Assembly: GCA_027340655.1 (NCBI GenBank)
Contig: DAHWQR010000023.1
Location: 1 to 32,563 of the forward strand
Source of the DNA: Candidatus Saccharimonadota bacterium
GTDB lineage: Bacteria; Patescibacteriota; Saccharimonadia; Saccharimonadales; UBA4665
Reading direction: 5' to 3'
Length of the DNA stretch: 32,563 bases
Part shown: positions 26,557 through 32,563 of the stretch, piece by piece
Position numbering within the stretch: the first letter of the stretch is position 1
Layout of the letters: each line of letters opens with the position of its first letter
Notes under the pieces: model-generated
What the model was told of the DNA's origin: nothing
The model's input: the letters and a program-made list of their open reading frames with translations, nothing else
Database searches by the model: none
Translations under genes and position numbers: made by a program

Positions 26557-27723
26557 CTAACTATTAATGAAGGTTAAAGCGTATCCTACCTTACCGGCTC
26601 TTCCGGCTCGTCCGATACGGTGAATATAGTCAGAGTAATTATTAGGTTGGGAATAATTTATAACGTGCGTAATGTCTGGCACGTCAATTCCACGCGCCGC
26701 TACGTCTGTTGCTACCAGTATCTTGACTTCGTCGTGCTTAAACTTGCTTAGTGAACGTTGGCGTTGTCCTTGGCTCTTTCCGCCATGAATTGAGTCAGCG
26801 CTAAAGCCGCGGGCAATTAATTCGTTAGATAGGCGTTCAACACCACGCTGAGTGTCGTCAAAAATGATCACCTTGCTTACTTCCTTGCTAATTAGCAAAT
26901 CGTGCAGCTTAGAAATCTTTTCGCTGGGGTGCGAGAATCGAACTACATTTTGATTAATGCTTGAGCTGGAGTCGCTGGTCTTAACTAATATTGATAGCGG
27001 ATCTTTTGAGAAGGTTTCGATTAATGATTTGACTCTAGTATCTAGCGTCGCCGAAAAGAAGAATGATTGACGGATTGGGTTTAGCTGCTGCAGGATATTT
27101 TTGACGCTTACCAAAAAACCCATGTCTAACATGCGATCGACTTCGTCTAATACTACAATGCTAAATGTGCCGAGCTTAATGCTGCCGCGGTCCATATGAT
27201 CCTTGATCCGGCCGGGAGTACCAACTACTACTTGAGGTGCATTCCTAAGGTCTCTTAATTGTTGGCCAATACTTGCACCGCCAATAAGTACGGCGCTGCG
27301 AAGGTTGCTGCCTCGAGCAAAAGAAACAATGTCGGAGTTAATCTGCTGAGCTAACTCTCGGGTTGGAGCAATAACTAAGGCTCGTGAATTACTAAGCATA
27401 ATTTTGTGCAGTAAAGGAAGAGCAAAGGCTGCCGTCTTGCCAGTCCCGGTGTCGGCGACACCAATTATGTCCCTTCCTTCAAGCGCAGGAAGAATAGCCT
27501 GGTCTTGAATGGGCGACGGCTGGACATAACCCTTGGCGCGCAAATTGGTCTTTAGCAGGGGGTTAATATTAAAATCCTCGAAACTGTGTTTAGCAACGTA
27601 GACTTCGGTTTCAGAAGCTTGAGCGCTATTCACGAATTTAGCAGGGTCAATGTAAGCCTTTTTGATACCACGAGAAGCTGAGCCTTGTCGGCGTGGGGGG
27701 TGATTTGATGAGTGATAAGACAT
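26557..27723 (-). CDS. DEAD-box RNA helicase
   Basis: GVADTGTGKTAAF, APTRELAQQ, VVGTPGRIKD, VLDEVDRMLDMGF, FFFSATLD, DVAARGIDVPDITHVINY, HRIGRAGRAGK. Confidence 0.95.
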   Translation of the reverse strand: MSYHSSNHPPRRQGSASRGIKKAYIDPAKFVNSAQASETEVYVAKHSFEDFNINPLLKTNLRAKGYVQPSPIQDQAILPALEGRDIIGVADTGTGKTAAFALPLLHKIMLSNSRALVIAPTRELAQQINSDIVSFARGSNLRSAVLIGGASIGQQLRDLRNAPQVVVGTPGRIKDHMDRGSIKLGTFSIVVLDEVDRMLDMGFLVSVKNILQQLNPIRQSFFFSATLDTRVKSLIETFSKDPLSILVKTSDSSSSINQNVVRFSHPSEKISKLHDLLISKEVSKVIIFDDTQRGVERLSNELIARGFSADSIHGGKSQGQRQRSLSKFKHDEVKILVATDVAARGIDVPDITHVINYSQPNNYSDYIHRIGRAGRAGKVGYALTFINS

Positions 27724-27730
27724 AAAAAAA

Positions 27731-27804
27731 GAATCCTTTATTAGTTAGTTGTTTAGTTATACTGCGGTTGTTGAAATCGAGTAATAACTTACTAACCCGG
27801 ATTC
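27731..27804 (-). promoter_or_regulatory. structured 5' UTR with SD-sequestering three-segment inverted repeat
   Basis: GAATCC/GGATTC, GTTAGT/ACTAAC and AGTTAT/ATAACT are collinearly nested. The 3' GGATTC arm contains the SD (AAAGGA). Confidence 0.45.
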
Positions 27805-27822
27805 ATCAATTACAATGCTTGT

Positions 27823-27851
27823 ATAATATCACAAAATTAACAGACTAACAA
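27823..27851 (-). promoter_or_regulatory. promoter of DEAD-box helicase: TTGTTA-N17-TATTAT
   Basis: Minus strand TTGTTA(gtctgttaattttgtga)TATTAT; predicts a 5' UTR of about 90 nt. Confidence 0.55.
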
Positions 27852-27903
27852 AAGAATTATTCAGATTCAGCCTTTGCTGGAGTTGACAGCCCCGGCCGGA
27901 CCG

Positions 27904-28695
27904 TTAGTCGGCCCTAAAAAGGTAGTTGCGAATTTGAGGGGTAACCCGGCTTGCTTCTTGCCATTCTTGATTCCAGATGTACATTCGGTAACCGTGCTTT
28001 TTTAACCATTCAACTACGTCTTCCGGTTTATTGTGAAAGCGCGACAAATGCCGGGCTTCAATTTCAACCAAGATATAAGGTTTAAACTTGGCAATTGTTT
28101 TAGTGCCTCCTTGGAAGACTTGCTTCTCTGCCCCTTCGACGTCAATTTTAAGGAAATTAAGTTTTTTAATATGCTCTCGTTCGCAAAACTCATCTAGGGT
28201 GTCTACATGGACCTCGACTTCCCTGTGGTTTCTAAATTCGCTATTCGACCCTAGTCCATTAGCTTCACCGGCCAGGAAAGAACGTCCGGTTATCGGGCCG
28301 AATTTCCCCAAGGGAACACTAATTATTGATGTGCCGCTTTGTGACCCCAGAGCTAAACTAAAGTTAGAAACATTTAAATGATTTTTGGTACCTAGTAAAC
28401 GCGACAAAGCCGGGTGGGCGAAAATAAGCGGTTCAATACTCAGTACCCTACCCTTAGGACCGACTAATTTTGATAATTCGACAGTATATAGTCCTGCAGC
28501 CGCTCCGACATCTATACAGACGTCGCCTTCTTTAATAATTTCAGCTAGTCCGAGCATCTCAGGTTCGACATATGGAGTCAGATGGGCCACTAGCCTGACG
28601 CAGCTAGCGGTCAGTTTAGTGCGCAGCATTGAACGGTTTTTGCGCACAGTCTTATTATTCATAGGTACAAAACTCATAACTCTATATCTTATATT
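27904..28695 (-). CDS. FkbM family methyltransferase
   Basis: VCIDVGAAAGLYTVELSKLVGPKGRVLSIEP, LNFLKIDVEGAEKQVFQGG, PYILVEIEARHL. Start at 28719, or more likely an internal Met (MSFVP/MNNK); end given at the stop 27904. Confidence 0.87.
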   Translation of the reverse strand, partial: NIRYRVMSFVPMNNKTVRKNRSMLRTKLTASCVRLVAHLTPYVEPEMLGLAEIIKEGDVCIDVGAAAGLYTVELSKLVGPKGRVLSIEPLIFAHPALSRLLGTKNHLNVSNFSLALGSQSGTSIISVPLGKFGPITGRSFLAGEANGLGSNSEFRNHREVEVHVDTLDEFCEREHIKKLNFLKIDVEGAEKQVFQGGTKTIAKFKPYILVEIEARHLSRFHNKPEDVVEWLKKHGYRMYIWNQEWQEASRVTPQIRNYLFRAD

Positions 28696-28780
28696 AAAGC
28701 GGGCAGAATTAGGATACAAAATTGTCGATTAAACATTAGTCTGGTTCGCTATGCATGTAGAGACTCAATTTAGAGAGCAT

Positions 28781-29107
28781 TTAATAGTCTTCATTTCTTT
28801 TGTCTAATCCGTCCTTAACCCCGAGTTGATAAGCGGAAATAACGTCCAGCGGGTCGTCCCCCTCGCTCATGTCTAAGCCGATAGTGATGCCGCCATGAAC
28901 GGCTTCTACGAAACGTTCGGTTATGAATTGTATTTGCGAATTTGTAACTCCGGGTATTAGTGCCCGCAGAAATGGTTCGAGCGTTTCGTCGCTATGCACT
29001 ATATGCCTAGCAGTTGCTTCGTAGGGAATGTACTCCTGCTCGAAATTAGGCATACTATAAATGTTACCAGACCGCAAATATTCATCAATGCGTTTTATGG
29101 TCCACAT
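28781..29107 (-). CDS. hypothetical protein
   Basis: 108 aa ORF just downstream of the NUDIX gene on the same strand; no recognised family. Confidence 0.6.
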   Translation of the reverse strand: MWTIKRIDEYLRSGNIYSMPNFEQEYIPYEATARHIVHSDETLEPFLRALIPGVTNSQIQFITERFVEAVHGGITIGLDMSEGDDPLDVISAYQLGVKDGLDKRNEDY

Positions 29108-29123
29108 TCCACTAACAAGCGAC

Positions 29124-29558
29124 TCATAATTTTGAATGGTAGTAATCTCTAAACTGCTTATACTCGTCGGCTGAAATGAATTTTTCGGGACTAGAGAGAA
29201 TGCTACCGGGTTCCACCCAGATGCTCCTAGAATGCTCTTCGGAAAGAGCTACTTTTCCTGCTTTAAACTGAGCGTCAAAGTAGATAACTAAGACCCGGTA
29301 GTCTTGATTATTTTTTGCGTAATGCCTCTTTGAAACAAATATAACTTCGCCAAGCTCACATTCGAAACTTTCGCCTAGTTCCTCGCGAATTTCTCTAGTC
29401 AGGACCTCCTTTAGGTCAAGTTCTACTTCCGATTCGTCCATGCGGCCGCCGGGAAAATCATAGAGACCGCTAGGTGTTATTAGAAGAAGTATTTTGTTGC
29501 CTTTTCTAACTATCGCTTTTGCTCCTACCTGAAAATACGCGAAATTATATAGGCCCAT
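29124..29558 (-). CDS. NUDIX hydrolase
   Basis: FPGGRMDESEVELDLKEVLTREIREELGE, a NUDIX box with an apparent 3-residue expansion before REIREELG. Confidence 0.88.
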   Translation of the reverse strand: MGLYNFAYFQVGAKAIVRKGNKILLLITPSGLYDFPGGRMDESEVELDLKEVLTREIREELGESFECELGEVIFVSKRHYAKNNQDYRVLVIYFDAQFKAGKVALSEEHSRSIWVEPGSILSSPEKFISADEYKQFRDYYHSKL

Positions 29559-29719
29559 GAAGTTATTATATGCGCATTGGGGTTCTAGATTTTAGGCTAG
29601 CTTCTAGGTGGTTTATGAGGTTTTCTTTGTGCGTTTTGTTATCCACTTAAATTAGGCCGCCGTCGTTAAGTCTTGGGATGATAAATAACTATAAGCGTTT
29701 TGTTATATGATAATTAACA

Positions 29720-31627
29720 GTGCTAGACGATAAAATTCAAAAAGCAATAGAAGAGGGGGTGTCGAAAGGCATACCAATAGACTATATTGCCTACAGTCTG
29801 GAGAGGGCCGGTTGGCCGGTCCAAATGGTCCAAGAAGAGGTCAATAAGTGGCTGGTTAATAACGGTAGATACCATAAGACTACCGAATTTAAAGATTGGC
29901 TTAAGAAGTACTATAAGCAAGCTATTCCGGGCATAATCATCATGACATTTTTTAATGTTATAGCTGACGGCATTGCCCTGCTCAAACCAGTACCTCTAAA
30001 GATTCTAGCTGACTCAGTTTTTGGAACCATCCCGGCTCCCGGAATATTGAAGCCGTATACCGGGACTAGTAAACTAATCATTTTTATATCGCTGATGACT
30101 TTAGCTATCTTTTTAGTGGGGTCGGTCTTCGGCGTTTTTAAGGACTATGTTCTAAATAAGATTAGCTTTAGCTTGAATAAAAGTGTTAAGGAAGAGTCCT
30201 TTAGGCATATTTTGCACCTGCCACTCTACCACGAAGGTAGACTTGCCAAAGGCGACTATATTTACCGACAAAATGACGTAACGACTAGCCTGTCCGACCT
30301 GACTCTGAACTCGGTATCGGTAATCTCGGAGTCAATCATTTTGATCATTGGAGTATTAATAATTATGCTCAAGATTAATGCTCCCCTTGCTGTGATTACC
30401 CTTGTGATGATTCCCTTCCTAATACTGTCTGTTAAAAAATTCGGCCCAATGATGTCTAAGTTTGGAAAGCTGCTAGTTACTCTTCAGAGTAAGATGTCGT
30501 CCCTGATCACCGAATCAATCGATAACACCGAGACAGTGCAAGCCTTTACTCTGCAAGAAAGACAGGTTGATAGATTAAAGGATGTCTGGCAAAAGACATA
30601 TGATGTAACCAAGAAAGCCATCATTTGGAGTGATATCTTTAATTTCTCTAATGGTCTGGTAGTAATTTTCGGAACCTCACTGGTCATATATCTGGGAGGC
30701 AGCGAAGCCTTAAAGCACCAGTTTTCCCTAGGTGATCTACTGCTATTTATGACCTATATGGGCTATTTAATAGCACCAATCCAGAACATTACCGAACAAG
30801 TTACGGTGCGTCGTCAAAAGCTGGTCAACGTCAGACGAATCTATGAGGTACTTACGGATCACGAGAATATCGAGTACCAACAACAGGATGTTAGGATTGG
30901 CAGGAGTATCGGCAGAATTGATTTCCAAAATGTTACCTATGCCTATAACGATAAAGTTATCTTAGATCAAATCAATATGACAATCATGCCCGGCGAGAAG
31001 ATCGGAATTATTGGTCCCAGTGGTGCCGGAAAAAGTACTCTACTTAGATTGCTTGATTTGTATCTAGAACCGACTGCTGGGCGAGTCTTAATTGACGGAA
31101 AAGATATTCAATCTATTAGTTTGCATGATCTAAGGAAGAATATTGCTTGGGTAAGTCAATTCCCTCAACTATTTGCAGATACCATTGAAAATAATATTAA
31201 GGATGGAGATATTGACAGAGAGCTATCGCCAGATGAACTAGCTTGGGCTTCAAGGGCCGCGAATATTGAAGAATTTATTTCTAAGTTGCCACTTAAAGAC
31301 CAATCTATTGTTGGAGAGGGCGGCTCAAGCCTAAGTGGTGGTCAGAAGCAGAGAATATCTATAGCCAGAGCTCTCGTAAAGAATGCGCAGATTATTTGTT
31401 TGGATGAGCCTACTTCAGCTCTAGACACCCAGTCTGAAATATACATTCAAAAATCGATTGGGGAGTTAATTAATGGCAAAACTGTCTTACTAGTTACTCA
31501 CAGGATCCCCCTTCTTAGCTTGATGGATAAGATATATGTATTAAACGAAGGAAAACTTATAGACGTTAATCAGTTTGGCGGTCTCGAAAAATATCTATTT
31601 GAACTTAATAAAGCTGGCGGATTATAG
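29720..31627 (+). CDS. ABC transporter, MsbA/LmrA-like fused permease-ATPase with extra N-terminal helical domain
   Basis: GTG start. ABC_membrane domain, then GPSGAGKSTLLRLL, LSGGQKQRISIARAL, IICLDEPTSALD, VTHR. The first ~65 aa are an additional helical domain. Confidence 0.93.
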   Translation: MLDDKIQKAIEEGVSKGIPIDYIAYSLERAGWPVQMVQEEVNKWLVNNGRYHKTTEFKDWLKKYYKQAIPGIIIMTFFNVIADGIALLKPVPLKILADSVFGTIPAPGILKPYTGTSKLIIFISLMTLAIFLVGSVFGVFKDYVLNKISFSLNKSVKEESFRHILHLPLYHEGRLAKGDYIYRQNDVTTSLSDLTLNSVSVISESIILIIGVLIIMLKINAPLAVITLVMIPFLILSVKKFGPMMSKFGKLLVTLQSKMSSLITESIDNTETVQAFTLQERQVDRLKDVWQKTYDVTKKAIIWSDIFNFSNGLVVIFGTSLVIYLGGSEALKHQFSLGDLLLFMTYMGYLIAPIQNITEQVTVRRQKLVNVRRIYEVLTDHENIEYQQQDVRIGRSIGRIDFQNVTYAYNDKVILDQINMTIMPGEKIGIIGPSGAGKSTLLRLLDLYLEPTAGRVLIDGKDIQSISLHDLRKNIAWVSQFPQLFADTIENNIKDGDIDRELSPDELAWASRAANIEEFISKLPLKDQSIVGEGGSSLSGGQKQRISIARALVKNAQIICLDEPTSALDTQSEIYIQKSIGELINGKTVLLVTHRIPLLSLMDKIYVLNEGKLIDVNQFGGLEKYLFELNKAGGL

Positions 31628-31633
31628 CATCTA

Positions 31634-31661
31634 TTGTTTTATTTACCTGAATACGTATAAT
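31634..31661 (+). promoter_or_regulatory. promoter upstream of the terminal ORF: TTGTTT-N16-TATAAT
   Basis: -35 TTGTTT (31634-31639), 16 bp spacer, -10 TATAAT (31656-31661). Confidence 0.5.
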
Positions 31662-31708
31662 TTTAATCAGATTAAATCTGAATAAAAATCATTAAAAAAA
31701 GGTGAAAA

Positions 31709-32563
31709 ATGAATCCTACTGAGGGCAACAATAACGGGTCATTCGGGTTTTTGAAAATATTTAGAGGTAACAAGAATGGCGCATCTCAAGGTGCTGCCAT
31801 CTCGCCCAGCTCCGCTACCCCTCAACCAATAATTAACACTAACCTACCTCCCGCCTCTCAAATGAACGCTGACATCAAACAGGTTGGAATAGAACAGGAT
31901 CTGTCTAACGCAACCGCACAAGACTCTGCTCATTCTGCAATTGCAGGGTCCAGCAGTGGCTATCCATCTTCTTCTCAAATGAACGCTGACATCAAGAAAC
32001 TTGGCCAACAAAACGATATTCGCCAAGAAAAAGCGTTGAATCAGCAGATTGCTGCAGATGTAAAACCCGTAGCTGCTAATACCTTGCCTTGGAACTATGC
32101 AATGGACACGTTGCATACCAATATCTCAAATCCAGCCGTACTCAATAAAATTACAAACAATTCTGCAGGGATACAATTTAACGGTAATGGGCTTAGCGAT
32201 GGGAAGGGCGCAATTGATAGCGTTACTATCGGTGGGCACACCTATACTGACCTAGGACATATTAACGGTGCTATTAAGTTTGTTTTGGATGATAAATCTT
32301 CGAGCGTAGCGGCTTCCGCTTCGCATGCCCAGAGCTTATCCCCAAGCCATACATTTAGTAATGGCGCAGTTACTGGTTCATCATCTACGACATCCCCCAG
32401 CTCTACATTGGGTAATGGCGCAGTTACTGGTTCAAGCTTTCCTCCGTCGTCGACCTATGCAGTCCCTCGTGCGCAAGACAACGCTAACTCTAATATAATA
32501 GTTGGCACCGGCGAAACTGCAGCCACCGCCAAAAATATAGCCGATTCGGGTTGGGCTGAAAAA
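31709..32563 (+). CDS. Ser/Thr/Asn/Gln-rich repeat-containing protein, 3' truncated by window edge
   Basis: ATG with upstream GGTG. Open for 285 codons with no stop to the window end; missing from the supplied track. Contains repeated SQMNADIK and NGAVTGSS segments. Confidence 0.75.
   Translation, partial: MNPTEGNNNGSFGFLKIFRGNKNGASQGAAISPSSATPQPIINTNLPPASQMNADIKQVGIEQDLSNATAQDSAHSAIAGSSSGYPSSSQMNADIKKLGQQNDIRQEKALNQQIAADVKPVAANTLPWNYAMDTLHTNISNPAVLNKITNNSAGIQFNGNGLSDGKGAIDSVTIGGHTYTDLGHINGAIKFVLDDKSSSVAASASHAQSLSPSHTFSNGAVTGSSSTTSPSSTLGNGAVTGSSFPPSSTYAVPRAQDNANSNIIVGTGETAATAKNIADSGWAEK
31856..31995 (+). repeat. 23-bp direct repeat TCTCAAATGAACGCTGACATCAA at 31856-31878 and 31973-31995
   Basis: Exact copies 117 bp (39 codons) apart, in frame, encoding SQMNADIK. 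Confidence 0.9.
32359..32434 (+). repeat. 22-bp direct repeat TAATGGCGCAGTTACTGGTTCA at 32359-32380 and 32413-32434
   Basis: Exact copies 54 bp (18 codons) apart, in frame, encoding NGAVTGS. Confidence 0.9.

Noticed and set aside
31844-32116. 90-aa minus-strand ORF with repeated FDVSVHLRR
   Set aside because: The repeat is simply the reverse complement of the + strand SQMNADIK repeat; the + frame is open much longer and has a promoter and RBS.
1-32563. Stop-codon reassignment (TGA or TAG) as in some Patescibacteria
   Set aside because: TAA, TAG and TGA all end recognisable full-length genes (e.g. bcp with TGA, ABC permease 15598-17268 with TAG). The single amber at 251-253 is better treated as a local event.
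1-32563. CRISPR array, prophage, transposon, rRNA or tRNA
   Set aside because: No regularly spaced repeats, integrase/transposase motifs, terminal inverted repeats, or tRNA/rRNA-like sequence recognised by eye. The direct repeats found are coding or promoter-local. A tRNAscan/cmscan run would be needed to exclude small RNAs fully.

Overview
The window is about 32.6 kb of compact, mostly single-copy bacterial chromosome. Gene content and style suggest a Patescibacteria/Saccharibacteria-like genome, but this taxonomic guess is inference only. It encodes about 35 genes: several ABC systems (a MacB/FtsX-type exporter cut by the left edge, an ABC-2 exporter, a polyketide-exporter-like pair, an AZT-type Mn/Zn importer and an MsbA-like exporter), a Y-family DNA polymerase with a small upstream partner, a PDZ-less HtrA-like protease, a CvpA-trypsin (MarP-like) protease, GtrA, an MBL-fold hydrolase, a 2H phosphoesterase, a low-affinity iron permease-like protein, a Bcp peroxiredoxin, VKOR, glutamate dehydrogenase, a sigma-70 factor with a degenerate region 4, MFS plus isochorismatase, an SPFH protein, a DEAD-box helicase, an FkbM methyltransferase and a NUDIX hydrolase. 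A repeat-bearing ORF absent from the supplied track runs off the right edge. The best leads are: (i) an in-frame amber codon at codon 12 of the left-edge ABC ATPase; (ii) a recurrent -10-like hexamer 6-9 nt upstream of start codons with no Shine-Dalgarno, suggesting leaderless transcription; (iii) a three-segment inverted repeat in the DEAD-box helicase 5' UTR that would bury its SD; (iv) a structured intergenic region at 3.4-3.7 kb ending in a terminator-like hairpin (candidate ncRNA); (v) a sigma factor with an altered -35-recognition region; (vi) a possible noncanonical sortase substrate; and (vii) the truncated repeat protein. I saw no CRISPR array, rRNA, tRNA, integrase or transposase.
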